Assembly: GCA_944376225.1 (NCBI GenBank) | Contig: CALWBZ010000053.1 | Coordinates: forward strand, 1-58,312 | Reading direction: 5' to 3' | DNA length: 58,312 nucleotides | From: an uncultured Clostridia bacterium | Lineage (GTDB): Bacteria; Bacillota; Clostridia; Lachnospirales; Bianqueaceae | Shown: positions 16,426-24,962 of the stretch, one piece after another | Layout of the letters: the number at the start of each line of letters is the position of its first letter | How positions within the stretch are numbered: the first letter of the stretch is position 1 | The notes under the pieces: generated by a model | Told to the model about the DNA's origin: nothing | Database searches by the model: none | Seen by the model: the letters and a program-made list of their open reading frames with translations, nothing else | Made by a program: the position numbers and the translations under genes

Positions 16426-19146
16426 ATGCTGCAGATCAAGAATATATGTAAGCAATACGTCACCGGCGAGCTGGTTCAGGAAGCCCTCGACGATGTGAGC
16501 CTAAACCTGCGGGACAACGAGTTTGTGGCCATCCTGGGTCCCAGCGGTTCCGGCAAGACGACCCTGCTCAATATCATCGGCGGGCTGGACCGGTACGACA
16601 GCGGCGACCTGATCATCAACGGAATCTCCACAAAACGGTATAAAGATCGGGATTGGGACTCTTACCGCAATCATACCATCGGTTTCGTCTTTCAGAGCTA
16701 CAACCTGATCCCCCACCAGACCGTCCTAGCCAATGTGGAACTGGCGCTGACCATCTCCGGCATCTCCAAGTCCGAACGGCGGAAGCGGGCGGTTAACGCC
16801 CTGGAACAGGTCGGCCTGGGAGATCAATTGCATAAGAAACCCAATCAGATGTCCGGCGGACAGATGCAGCGCGTGGCCATCGCCCGCGCCCTGGTGAATA
16901 ATCCGGACATCCTGCTGGCGGACGAACCCACGGGAGCGTTGGACTCGGAGACCAGCGTGCAGGTCATGGAACTTCTAAAAGAAGTAGCCAAGGACCGCCT
17001 GGTGGTCATGGTGACCCATAATCCGGAACTGGCGGAGCAATACGCCAATCGCATCGTGCGCCTGCGGGACGGGAAAATCATCGATGATACGAATCCTTAC
17101 CCGGTGGATGAAAAGTCGCTGACCGCTCCCAAACACCAGAACATGGGCCGCGCCTCCATGTCCTTTTTCACCGCCCTCTCTCTGAGTTTCAACAACCTGC
17201 GGACGAAAAAGGCCCGTACCCTTTTGACCGCTTTCGCCGGTTCCATCGGGATTATCGGCATCGCGCTGATCCTCTCTCTTTCCACCGGCGTAAACCAGTA
17301 TATCACCGACATTCAGCGGGATACCATGACTTCTTATCCCATTACGATCCAGGCCCAGACCATTGATCTCTCCAGTATCATGTCCGCCGGACGGGAAGCC
17401 GCCCAAGGCGACGGGACGGATCATACGCTGGACGGCGTCTATTCAAATAATATCGACATGGAAATGATCAGCACCATGACCACCAGCATCACAGAAAATA
17501 ATCTGACTCCTTTTAAGGAATACTTGGAGGATCCGGACAGCGAGATTCGTCAATACCTTGGGGATAACGGCGTGGTCTACTCCTACGACACCCGTTTTGA
17601 CGTATATGCCTATGATCCGGAAGGGGAACTCGTCAATACCGACGGCAGCACTCTTTCGGAGGAGAAGAACCAGTCTCCCGCCATGATGGAACGGATGAAC
17701 GAAATGATGGGAGCCAGCAGCAGTCCTTTTGAAGAGCTCCTGCCGGGCCAGGGGGAGGCCCTGATCAGCGCCGCGGTGACGGATCATTATGATCTTTTAT
17801 ACGGCAGCTGGCCCGAGGCTTATGACGAGGTCGTTCTAATTCTCGACGAGAATAACGAGATTCCCTCCTCTGTTTTATATGAGCTGGTATTCCTCCCTGC
17901 AGCTGAATACCGAGACCTACGGGAACAGATGGACCGGGGCGAAGAGATCTCCCTAGAAGAACATTCTTGGAGTTATGAGGAAATTTGCGAGAAGGTCTAT
18001 TATTTGGTTCCTGCCTGCGACTATTACGCGGAAAACGAAGAGGGCCTCTACGCCTATTTAGGTGATGACGACGAGGCCCTGGCAGATCTCATAGAAGACA
18101 GCCTCTCCCTCAAGATTACCGGCATTATCCGACCTTCTGAAGACAGCAGCGCCCGGTTGATCACCGGTTATGTAGGCTATACTAAGGCTCTTACCGATTA
18201 CCTGATCGATTATACCAATGACAGCGCCGTGGTGAACGCCCAGATCGCCAGCCCGGATGTGAACGTGGTGAGCGGATTCCATTTTGAACCGGAGGACGAC
18301 GCCGACAAGATCGCGGATACCAAGGACTACCTGGTGAATCTCAGCATCTCCGACAAGGCCGCGCTGTGTAAGGAAATGCTCCGCTCCCTCTACGCGGATA
18401 ATCCTCAGCAGCTTGAGGCTTTCTCCTCCATGGGCGAGGCGGAACTGGCGGCCATGATGGACCAGTACCTCGCTAATAACGCCCTGGATGACGAATCCCT
18501 TCTCATGCTCTACGACGCTTATATCTCCCCCGGAAGTTACGACGACAACATGACGGCCTTCGGCTGGGTCAGCCTGGACGCCCCCTCTTCCATCAGCGTC
18601 TACGCGGATAGTTTCGAGGATAAAGATCTGATCGCGGGCTGCATCGAGGACTATAACGCCACGGCCGCCTCTGAGGATCAGATTCATTATACGGATTATG
18701 TGGGACTTCTCATGTCCTCCGTGACTACCATCGTAGATGTCATCTCCTACGTGCTGATCGCCTTTGTTTCCGTATCCTTGATCGTTTCTTCGATTATGAT
18801 CGGAATCATCACCTATATCTCTGTGCTGGAACGCACCAAGGAGATCGGTATCCTGCGAGCCATCGGCGCCTCCAAACGCAATGTGGCCCAGGTCTTTAAC
18901 GCGGAAACCTTTATTATCGGCCTGTGTTCCGGCCTCCTGGGCGTGGGAATCACCGCTCTGCTCCTCATTCCCATCAACTCCATTATCCATTCTCTGGCCG
19001 GTATCACCACCATCAACGCGGCGCTCCCCATCGTCGCCGCCGGCTTCCTTGTCCTTCTGAGTATGCTCCTGACCCTGATCGCGGGACTCCTGCCTTCTCG
19101 CAAGGCTGCGAAGAAAGATCCCGTGACGGCGCTGAGGACGGAGTAA
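16426..19146 (+). CDS. fused ABC ATPase-FtsX permease (MacB-like)
   Basis: A 906-residue type VII ABC protein. Residues 1-230 are a LolD/MacB-type ATPase with Walker A GPSGSGKTT (38-46), signature MSGGQMQR, Walker B ILLADEPTGALD and the switch His in VTHNPELA. A first membrane helix lies near 265-290 (LLTAFAGSIGIIGIALIL). A large extracellular domain of about 450 acidic residues follows. The C-terminus has three helices of the FtsX fold, with the loop ERTKEIGILRAIGASKRNV between the second and third parts. Members act as mechanotransmission pumps for peptides, toxins or lipoproteins, or as part of bacitracin-type systems. No accessory adaptor gene is adjacent. The promoter is weak, and a hairpin repeat lies downstream. 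Confidence 0.92.
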   Translation: MLQIKNICKQYVTGELVQEALDDVSLNLRDNEFVAILGPSGSGKTTLLNIIGGLDRYDSGDLIINGISTKRYKDRDWDSYRNHTIGFVFQSYNLIPHQTVLANVELALTISGISKSERRKRAVNALEQVGLGDQLHKKPNQMSGGQMQRVAIARALVNNPDILLADEPTGALDSETSVQVMELLKEVAKDRLVVMVTHNPELAEQYANRIVRLRDGKIIDDTNPYPVDEKSLTAPKHQNMGRASMSFFTALSLSFNNLRTKKARTLLTAFAGSIGIIGIALILSLSTGVNQYITDIQRDTMTSYPITIQAQTIDLSSIMSAGREAAQGDGTDHTLDGVYSNNIDMEMISTMTTSITENNLTPFKEYLEDPDSEIRQYLGDNGVVYSYDTRFDVYAYDPEGELVNTDGSTLSEEKNQSPAMMERMNEMMGASSSPFEELLPGQGEALISAAVTDHYDLLYGSWPEAYDEVVLILDENNEIPSSVLYELVFLPAAEYRDLREQMDRGEEISLEEHSWSYEEICEKVYYLVPACDYYAENEEGLYAYLGDDDEALADLIEDSLSLKITGIIRPSEDSSARLITGYVGYTKALTDYLIDYTNDSAVVNAQIASPDVNVVSGFHFEPEDDADKIADTKDYLVNLSISDKAALCKEMLRSLYADNPQQLEAFSSMGEAELAAMMDQYLANNALDDESLLMLYDAYISPGSYDDNMTAFGWVSLDAPSSISVYADSFEDKDLIAGCIEDYNATAASEDQIHYTDYVGLLMSSVTTIVDVISYVLIAFVSVSLIVSSIMIGIITYISVLERTKEIGILRAIGASKRNVAQVFNAETFIIGLCSGLLGVGITALLLIPINSIIHSLAGITTINAALPIVAAGFLVLLSMLLTLIAGLLPSRKAAKKDPVTALRTE

Positions 19147-19177
19147 ATCCGCGATTGTCTTTCGTTCTCGAGGGACA

Positions 19178-19277
19178 GAAAGTCGATTTAATTCACATGA
19201 AAACCCCCGGAAAAGTGCGGCGCGTTTCAGCACTTTCCGGGGTTTTTGATGAATTTAACACGAAAATCCGGGAAAGT
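19178..19277 (-). repeat. gene-end repeat family, locus B
   Basis: Between two convergent genes. On the minus strand a part unit (CTTTCCCGGATTTTCGTG with its TTAAATTCATC tail) is followed by a full unit: CCCCGGAAAGTGC (19230-19242) pairs with GCACTTTTCCGGGG (19205-19218, one bulge) around an 11-nt loop, followed by TTTTCATGTGAATTAAATCG. It reads in the direction of the ATPase gene that ends at 19318. The hairpin plus T-rich tail could terminate transcription. Confidence 0.85.
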
Positions 19278-19317
19278 TTTGTGACCTTTTCACAATGCTC
19301 GGACTGTGCGTTTTCTT

Positions 19318-20181
19318 TTACTTTTCAAACTCTTTCCCGTGTTCCTGGAAAAAACGATAATAAGCCTGTATATTGGGCAGCTCCGTCCACCTCTGTACTC
19401 GGGCGGGGGCTCCGTCCAGATTATAGATTTTGGCGCCCTTCATCGCCAGCAGGAAGGGAGAATGGGTGGAAAGAATAAACTGACAGCCAAAAAACCTTGC
19501 CGATTCTTCTAAGAATCCGGCCAGTTCCAGTTGTTTTTTCGCGGAGAGACTATTCTCTGGCTCGTCGAGAAGATAGAGTCCGTTTTCTTTGATCTTTTCC
19601 GTGAAATAGAGAAGGGCGCTCTCCCCGTTCGAGTGTTCCCGCACATTCTTCACGTTGTTCTCTCTGGTGTATCTGGACTGGGTATGACTGCGGGCCCGGT
19701 TCATTTTCTTAAGCCGCTCGTAATCCTCCAGGCTCTGCAGCTTGAAGGAAGTATACTTCATCTCCATATACTCGTCGAGCAGCTCCTCTCTTTTCAGATC
19801 GATTCCCTCATTCATAGATCGCAGGTTCAGCATGAAATCAAAGACATCGTCGCTGGTCAGAATCTCCTGCCGCTCCGCCTCCCCATCTCCCGGGGTATAA
19901 GAGCAGAGCCTTACATAATCCTCCCAAAAGCTGCTGCGGTTATAGGGTACGTCCCGTTCCAGCCCCAGACGACTCGCGATGACATTAAGCGCCGTCGTCT
20001 TGCCGGAACCGTTCCCTCCATATAAGACGGTGACCGGCTCGAACTCTATCGTACGCAGTCCTGCCTTTGACAAAATCTGAAAGGGATAATAGGTATTATA
20101 GCAATTGAGCTTCACTTTCAAAAAATAGGAGAACTCCTCATCCGCCTCCGGAAAGGTAAAATCAGTCAGATATCTCGCCAT
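19318..20181 (-). CDS. predicted ATPase, RecF/SMC-like AAA family
   Basis: A 287-residue ATPase of the ABC/SMC-like class found as stand-alone proteins. Walker A is YGGNGSGKTT (54-63). The Walker B segment is LYLLDEPENSLS, followed by ILSTHSPFLLAM with the switch His, a pattern shared by AAA_15/AAA_21 proteins and OLD-type ATPases. No nuclease domain is fused. The start overlaps the end of the acetyltransferase gene by 20 nt, so it is the last gene of the pepF operon. Its role is unknown; relatives are often annotated only as predicted ATPase. A hairpin repeat follows its stop codon. Confidence 0.85.
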   Translation of the reverse strand: MARYLTDFTFPEADEEFSYFLKVKLNCYNTYYPFQILSKAGLRTIEFEPVTVLYGGNGSGKTTALNVIASRLGLERDVPYNRSSFWEDYVRLCSYTPGDGEAERQEILTSDDVFDFMLNLRSMNEGIDLKREELLDEYMEMKYTSFKLQSLEDYERLKKMNRARSHTQSRYTRENNVKNVREHSNGESALLYFTEKIKENGLYLLDEPENSLSAKKQLELAGFLEESARFFGCQFILSTHSPFLLAMKGAKIYNLDGAPARVQRWTELPNIQAYYRFFQEHGKEFEK

Positions 20182-20734
20182 ATGCCCTCACTTCACCGGG
20201 CGGCGTCTTATGCGCTCCCAGCATTTTTTCCATAAAGACCATGTTGTACCACCGGTCGAATTTGTAGCCGCATCGATAAAATTCCCCCACCAGACGATAC
20301 CCGAGCCGCGCGTGAAAATCGATGCTGTCCCGAGTCAGATGGGGATCCCTATCCTCCATCGGACTGGCGATACAAGCGTAGAGGTTGAGGATTCCCTGCT
20401 CTTTTAGGCATTCTTCCAGCTCCTCATACAGACGCCTGCCCACTCCCTGCCGGCGCGCCTCCCGCGCCACATAGATCGAGGTCTCCACCGCCCAGTCATA
20501 GGCCCTTCGGCTCTTAAAAGGGCCCGCATAAGCATATCCCTCGATACGCCCCTCCCTTTCCGCCACCAGATAAGGATATCGTTCCAACGTATGGCGGATC
20601 CGTTCTCTAAACTCCTCCGGCGATGGCGGCGTATACTCAAACGTGACGGCGGTCTGTTCCACATAGGGCGCGTAGATCTTAAGAAGCGCCTCTGCGTCCT
20701 CCGGTCTGGCCGGGCGAATCCCGAGCTCACTCAT
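20162..20734 (-). CDS. GNAT acetyltransferase, phosphinothricin-acetyltransferase-like
   Basis: A 190-residue GNAT protein that should transfer acetyl from acetyl-CoA to an amine. The fold is visible from LGIRPARPEDAEALLKIY through the acetyl-CoA loop ARRQGVGRRLYEELEECL (motif A, R-x-x-G-x-G/A pattern) to DFHARLGYRLVGEF. The N-terminal YAPYVEQTAVTFEYTPPS and the C-terminal YNMVFMEKML resemble the bar/pat (PPT N-acetyltransferase) group, whose members also acylate methionine sulfone and other amino acid analogues. Natural substrate unknown. It overlaps both neighbours (8 nt upstream, 20 nt downstream) within the pepF operon. Confidence 0.9.
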   Translation of the reverse strand: MSELGIRPARPEDAEALLKIYAPYVEQTAVTFEYTPPSPEEFRERIRHTLERYPYLVAEREGRIEGYAYAGPFKSRRAYDWAVETSIYVAREARRQGVGRRLYEELEECLKEQGILNLYACIASPMEDRDPHLTRDSIDFHARLGYRLVGEFYRCGYKFDRWYNMVFMEKMLGAHKTPPGEVRAYGEISD

Positions 20735-21818
20735 AAATATTTCCCCCCGACAGGCGATTGACGATCGCCTGCATCTTTTCCATCTTCCGCTCCATATCCG
20801 CCGCCAGCGCGAACTGGGCCCGGCACCTCTGCAGGTTATGTTCCGGACGATGAATCCTAAAATAGGTATCCCCCTCCAGGTAATCTGTCAGAAAACGGAT
20901 CCCACTTTCCAGCGTCATCAGGAGCGCTCCCAAGGGCAGCATACGCCTCTCTGCCTCCATAAGTTTCCCCTGGGATCCCTGCAGATATCCTACGCTAAAG
21001 GCTTCAAACAGGCCAAGATCCACTCCCATGCGTTCGGGATCCTCCGTATCCTCCGGCGCTGTCGCGGCCCCGAACCGTATGGCGTCCCCGAAATCATACA
21101 AACAAGAACCGGGCATCACCGTATCCAGATCCACCACACAGACGCCCCGGCCCGTCTCCTCGTCCATAAGGACATTATTGACCTTGGTATCGTTATGGGT
21201 CACCCGCAGCGGCAGCCTGCCCTCCGCCAAGGCATCGACGATCCGACCGTATAAGGCCTTATGCTCCTCTGCGAAAGCCAGTTCCTGCTCCACGCCCTCC
21301 CGCCGGCCGCAAATATTCCGTCGGGCCGCTTCCCTTAGCGCTCCATACCGTTTGGCCGTATGATGAAAGTCAGGTATGACCTCGTGAAGATCCTCCGCCG
21401 GATATTGGGAAAGATCCGACAGAAACCGTCCGAACGCCTCCCCGGCGTTTTGAAAGATCCTGGGATCCTGAAAACTCTGGTACGTCACCGTATGGGGAAT
21501 GAACCGGTACAGCCGCCAGACACGCCCTTCCTCATCTTGTTCATACAAGGCCCCGGAACGGGCGGGAATCGCCCGGAGCGTTTCCCGCTCCGGGTCTCCC
21601 CCTCGAAGGAGGATTTGCTCCCGCAGATAATCCGTCACTTTGCTGATGTTCTCCATCAACAGATCCGGTCTGGGGAAAATCCTCGTGTTGATCTGCTGCA
21701 GGAGATATACCCCTCCGTCGCTCATTTCCACGCGATAAGAGGCGTTAATATGCCCCTCGCCGTATTCCTTTACTCGAAGGACTTGCCCTCCTATGCAAAA
21801 CGAAAGCAAAACTTCCAT
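20727..21818 (-). CDS. NahK-like sugar 1-kinase (APH fold)
   Basis: A 363-residue kinase of the aminoglycoside phosphotransferase fold. The segments THNDTKVNNVL (catalytic loop) and VVDLDTVMPGSCLYDFGDAIRFGA (metal-binding Asp) closely resemble N-acetylhexosamine 1-kinase NahK of bifidobacteria, which phosphorylates GlcNAc or GalNAc released from milk glycans and mucin. The substrate is therefore probably an N-acetylhexosamine (inference). ATG at 21818 was chosen because it overlaps the stop of the hydrolase gene as TAATG; a longer reading to 21854 would run inside that gene. No phosphorylase or epimerase of the GNB pathway is seen here. Confidence 0.85.
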   Translation of the reverse strand: MEVLLSFCIGGQVLRVKEYGEGHINASYRVEMSDGGVYLLQQINTRIFPRPDLLMENISKVTDYLREQILLRGGDPERETLRAIPARSGALYEQDEEGRVWRLYRFIPHTVTYQSFQDPRIFQNAGEAFGRFLSDLSQYPAEDLHEVIPDFHHTAKRYGALREAARRNICGRREGVEQELAFAEEHKALYGRIVDALAEGRLPLRVTHNDTKVNNVLMDEETGRGVCVVDLDTVMPGSCLYDFGDAIRFGAATAPEDTEDPERMGVDLGLFEAFSVGYLQGSQGKLMEAERRMLPLGALLMTLESGIRFLTDYLEGDTYFRIHRPEHNLQRCRAQFALAADMERKMEKMQAIVNRLSGGNIYE

Positions 21819-22771
21819 TACAGATCCGTCTCCGGAAGGCGTTCTTCCATCCAATCCAGAAGATCCTGATATACCCTTTCCCGGCCTTGTTCATTCAGCG
21901 GTTCGTGCCGGTAATCCGGATACAATGTCAACGAAAGCTCCTTCACGCCGGCGCGCCTAAGCCTTTCGGCCACCTTTTTAGGGCCCTTACCGTAGTTTCC
22001 CACAGGATCCTCTTCTCCGCTCACCAGATCGATCGGCAGATCCTTGGGCACCTGATGAGCCCAGGAAGGCAGGGAAACAAACCGCAATACTCCCAAGAGA
22101 TTGCGAAATCCGGACAGGGTGAAGATAAACCGGCACATGGGATCCGCCGCGTAAGCCTGCACGATCTCAGGGTCGCTGCTGATCCAATCGCTGTCCGTGG
22201 CCGGATCCGTGATCCTGCGGTTATAACTGCCAAAGACAAGCTTTTGCAGCGCCGGGGACCGGTGTTTTTCTCCCCGGATCAGGATCAAAAGGCGGATCAA
22301 AAGCAGCGCCGCGTTGATAGGAATCATCCCTATGCCGCTGCTCGTCCCCATGATGATCGCTCCCCGAAGCTCCTGTCCGTACTGTGTCAGATAGGCTCTG
22401 CCCAGGAAGGATCCCATGCTGTGGGCCAGCAGGAAAATCGGCAGCCCCGGATGAAGCTGCTGCATGCGCCTCGTCAGGGTATGCATATCCTTGACCATAT
22501 TCCGCCAACCATCCTTACCGCCCATATAGCCGTATTCGCTCTCATTCGCCGCGGTACGTCCGTGCCCCAGATGATCGTTGCCGCACACGATCCAGCCATG
22601 TTCCACCATAAATTCAATGAAGGGCTCGTACCGCTCCAGATACTCGCACATCCCATGGGCGATCTGCAAGATTCCCCGGGGCCTTTCTACTGCGGGCACA
22701 TAAATATAATAGGTAACGATCTGCCCCGATGATCTACTGGGAAATCGTCCCGTCTTTTTCTGATACTCCAT
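21818..22771 (-). CDS. alpha/beta hydrolase, monoacylglycerol-lipase-like
   Basis: A 317-residue serine hydrolase of the Hydrolase_4 (lysophospholipase/monoglyceride lipase) group. The N-terminal ILQIAHGMCEYLERYEPF gives the oxyanion segment HGM. The nucleophile is Ser118 in LLAHSMGS. The likely acid is the Asp in SGEEDPVGNYG, and the His is in YPDYRHEPLNE. There is no signal peptide, so it should act in the cytoplasm. It lies 22 nt after pepF and shares one base with the kinase gene. Likely substrates are acylglycerols or related esters; the operon gives no clear clue. Confidence 0.9.
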   Translation of the reverse strand: MEYQKKTGRFPSRSSGQIVTYYIYVPAVERPRGILQIAHGMCEYLERYEPFIEFMVEHGWIVCGNDHLGHGRTAANESEYGYMGGKDGWRNMVKDMHTLTRRMQQLHPGLPIFLLAHSMGSFLGRAYLTQYGQELRGAIIMGTSSGIGMIPINAALLLIRLLILIRGEKHRSPALQKLVFGSYNRRITDPATDSDWISSDPEIVQAYAADPMCRFIFTLSGFRNLLGVLRFVSLPSWAHQVPKDLPIDLVSGEEDPVGNYGKGPKKVAERLRRAGVKELSLTLYPDYRHEPLNEQGRERVYQDLLDWMEERLPETDL

Positions 22772-22793
22772 CCCTATTCACCCCTCTTTCGGC

Positions 22794-24452
22794 CTAAATG
22801 TCCAGATCCTTCACGATCTGGCCGATCACGCCCTTATCCAGCGGATTCGGCAGTTCCGCTATCGCGAGGGCTTCCACAAAATCCTTGCCTCCGGCCTGGC
22901 ACAGCCGCAGATACTGTTTCCACGCGCTTTTGTAATCCCGATCCATTCTTACCTTAAAAGCCAATGCCGCGCTCTGGGCGAGACAGTAATCGATATAATA
23001 GAAGGGCGCTTGGAAAATATGGCCCTGCCGCTGCCAATAGCCTCCGCTCTCCAAAAACGCGTCTCCCTCGTAGTCCAGATGAGGTTTATACTCTTTTTCC
23101 AGCATGCTCCATACCGCCTTACGCTCCTTGGGGGACATGTCCGGATTCCCATAGACGATATGCTGAAACTCATCCACCATGCACCCGTAAGGAATGAAGA
23201 AAATGGCCTCTGTCAAGTGCATCCTGCGATAGTCCGCCGCCCGTTCTCCATAGAAGAGCTCCATCCAAGGTTCGGTAAAGAATTCCATGGACATGGAGTG
23301 GATCTCCGCCGTCTCCATGGTTAAATCCCGTTCCTCCGGCGTGCCCTTTCTTTGCAGATAGCCCTGGAAAGCATGACCGCACTCATGGGTCAATACGTCC
23401 GTATCCCCGCTGGTTCCGTTGAAATTGGCGAAGATAAAGGGAGACTGGTAGGCCGGCAAGAAAGTCATATAACCTCCCGCCTTTTTATCCTTATGCCCCA
23501 GAACATCGAACAACTCATTCTCCGTCATGAAACGGATGAATTCGGCCGTTTCCGGCGACAACTCCTCATACATTCGGATGCCGCTTTGAAGGATCTCCTG
23601 GGGGGTACCCATGGGTTTCGGATCCCCCTGTGCAAAGTGAACCGCCTCGTCACAAAAGTGCAGACGAGAAACGCCCAGATCCTTACGTCTTTCCTCATGC
23701 AGGCGCTCCGCCAGGGGCACGATATGCTCTTTCACCTGTCTGCGAAATTCTTCCACTTGTTTCTGCCCGTAACAGCTTCGATTCATCCGCAGATATCCCA
23801 ATGGGATATAATTGTCGAATCCCAGACGCTTCGCCTGTTCCGTGCGGTTCTTCACCATCTGATCGTAGACTTCGTCCAGTTCCTCCCCTATGGACGACAG
23901 AAACTCGGACATCTTCGCGCAGGCTCTGCGGCGAACCTCCCGATCCGGATCCGTCATATACTTGCGCAGTAAGGACAGATTCAGCGTCTCACCGTCCCAG
24001 TCGATCCTCGCGCCGGCAATCAGCTTATCATACCGCAGGATCAGCCCGTTCTCCTGCTGCACCAGATCCACGATCTTCTCGTCGTATGCCTTTTGGAACA
24101 TGTCCATATTCGCCATGGCCATGCGTCCTAGCTTCTCCTGAAAGAGCTCCCGATATGGAGAAGCCGTCACCAGCGACGCGAGCTTCTGCCGCTCGTTATC
24201 CAGCAGCGGACGGATCTCGTTATAATATTTCTGTTCCGCGTCGTAAAAAGGATCTTCCATATGGATATCATTGCGAATCTCCGCCAGCGTCATCTGGGTA
24301 TTCCACAGATCCATATCCTCCGCAGCCGCCCGATAGGCCCGGTACTGACCCTCTCCGTCCCGCGCCTGCCGGAAGGAATCGAAGTGTTCCTTCATCTTCG
24401 CCTCGATCTCTTCCCAGGTGATTCTTTTGTATGGCATTGCACTGAATTTCAT
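22794..24452 (-). CDS. pepF: M3 family oligoendopeptidase
   Basis: Zinc metallopeptidase of 552 residues, M3B family, which cleaves short peptides in the cytoplasm. The active site reads HECGHAFQ, followed by TAEIHSMSMEF which supplies the third zinc ligand Glu. ATG at 24452 was chosen because GGAGGG lies 6 nt upstream. An in-frame ATG at 24527 would add 25 residues encoded by one copy of a duplicated 44-bp leader repeat and has a poorly spaced GGAGG, so it is probably not used. It heads a five-gene operon. Its leader has an unusual repeat structure. Confidence 0.94.
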   Translation of the reverse strand: MKFSAMPYKRITWEEIEAKMKEHFDSFRQARDGEGQYRAYRAAAEDMDLWNTQMTLAEIRNDIHMEDPFYDAEQKYYNEIRPLLDNERQKLASLVTASPYRELFQEKLGRMAMANMDMFQKAYDEKIVDLVQQENGLILRYDKLIAGARIDWDGETLNLSLLRKYMTDPDREVRRRACAKMSEFLSSIGEELDEVYDQMVKNRTEQAKRLGFDNYIPLGYLRMNRSCYGQKQVEEFRRQVKEHIVPLAERLHEERRKDLGVSRLHFCDEAVHFAQGDPKPMGTPQEILQSGIRMYEELSPETAEFIRFMTENELFDVLGHKDKKAGGYMTFLPAYQSPFIFANFNGTSGDTDVLTHECGHAFQGYLQRKGTPEERDLTMETAEIHSMSMEFFTEPWMELFYGERAADYRRMHLTEAIFFIPYGCMVDEFQHIVYGNPDMSPKERKAVWSMLEKEYKPHLDYEGDAFLESGGYWQRQGHIFQAPFYYIDYCLAQSAALAFKVRMDRDYKSAWKQYLRLCQAGGKDFVEALAIAELPNPLDKGVIGQIVKDLDI

Positions 24453-24474
24453 AGGCATCCCTCCTGTCGATAAT

Positions 24475-24518
24475 AAGCGCAGCTCGGTTTCTTCCCCATA
24501 AGAATATTGCCTTGCTGC
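24475..24518 (+). repeat. 44-bp perfect direct repeat, copy 1
   Basis: Identical over 44 bp to 24576-24619. It begins AAGCGCAGCTCGG and ends CCTTGCTGC. This copy ends just before the ribosome site of pepF and lacks one arm of the inverted repeat that copy 2 has. Confidence 0.97.
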
Positions 24519-24575
24519 ATATATCATGAACCTCCAATACCCTAGGGAGTTTGACGCCCTTTGGCGGCAAACTCG

Positions 24576-24619
24576 AAGCGCAGCTCGGTTTCTTCCCCAT
24601 AAGAATATTGCCTTGCTGC
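24576..24619 (+). repeat. 44-bp perfect direct repeat, copy 2
   Basis: Second identical copy, offset by 101 bp. With four more bases it is bounded by AAGCGCAG and CTGCGCTT, so its transcript can fold into one closed hairpin. Confidence 0.97.
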
Positions 24620-24623
24620 GCTT

Positions 24624-24652
24624 ATTGTACCATATTTATCCTGTGGATTCAA
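24624..24652 (-). promoter_or_regulatory. promoter of the pepF operon
   Basis: TTGAAT (24647-24652), 17-bp spacer, TACAAT (24624-24629) on the minus strand. Predicted transcript start near 24617 gives a leader of about 165 nt. The stretch 24653-24770 holds nothing recognisable. Confidence 0.7.
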
Positions 24653-24770
24653 GAACACAATGGGCGTCGTTTGTGCAAATCCGTAGTGCTGCAGTCTATA
24701 TAAATCCCCCAAAATACCAAAAACTCCATTCGCAGCGAAAACTATATATGCATTGCCCCATCATCGAATT

Positions 24771-24900
24771 CGGGAAAATCCTATTAATTTAACATAAAAT
24801 CCGGGGAATGAGCTGACGCCCAACATCACCTTTCGGAAAAATCCCATTCATTTAACATAAAAATCCCGGAAAGTGAGGATGGAAACATCACCTTCCGGGA
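24771..24900 (-). repeat. gene-end repeat family, locus C (two units)
   Basis: Two tandem units on the minus strand behind the binding-protein gene. Unit 1 has CCCGGAAGGTGATG and CATCCTCACTTTCCGGG as hairpin arms, then ATTTTTATGTTAAATG. Unit 2 is more degenerate (CCGAAAGGTGATG, then TCATTCCCCGG, then ATTTTATGTTAAATTAAT). Compared with loci B, D and E the arms change from GTGC/GCAC to GTGA/TCAC, a compensatory pair change in unit 1. Confidence 0.85.
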
Positions 24901-24907
24901 GAATATT

Positions 24908-24955
24908 AATCATAGGGCGAGGCACAGCAAAATCGAAAATCGTTTTGCGCCCTCT
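24908..24955 (-). terminator. possible hairpin after the binding-protein gene
   Basis: AGGGCG and CGCCCT arms enclose inner CAAAA/TTTTG arms, directly behind the stop codon of the LplA-like gene. No strong T-run follows, so it may be an mRNA 3' stabiliser more than a terminator. The repeat units of locus C come next. Confidence 0.45.
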
Positions 24956-24962
24956 TATTTAT

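Larger units (their letters stand above)
24472..24626 (-). promoter_or_regulatory. structured duplicated leader of pepF
   Basis: A 155-bp block bounded by a perfect 12-bp inverted repeat, AATAAGCGCAGC (24472-24483) and GCTGCGCTTATT (24615-24626). Inside are two identical 44-bp direct repeats and a central hairpin at 24547-24574 (GAGTTTG-C-CGCC with GGCG-T-CAAACTC). The promoter -10 box overlaps its upstream end, so it would be transcribed as the pepF 5' leader. The arm nearest the 5' end can pair with either of two downstream partners, allowing alternative folds (inference). Confidence 0.6.

Noticed and set aside
18058-19233. 391-codon open frame on the minus strand
   Set aside because: Antisense to the MacB-like gene; no motif.
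19178-19277. CRISPR-like array
   Set aside because: The 62-bp units are spread over five loci, contain the pairing arms themselves, and have no unique spacers or cas genes.
24453-24527. 25-residue extension of pepF
   Set aside because: It is encoded by one copy of the 44-bp leader repeat, and its ribosome site is only 3 nt from the ATG; the internal ATG has ideal spacing.
24472-24626. Insertion sequence
   Set aside because: The inverted repeats enclose only 155 bp with no transposase and no clear target duplication; a MITE remains possible but is not shown.
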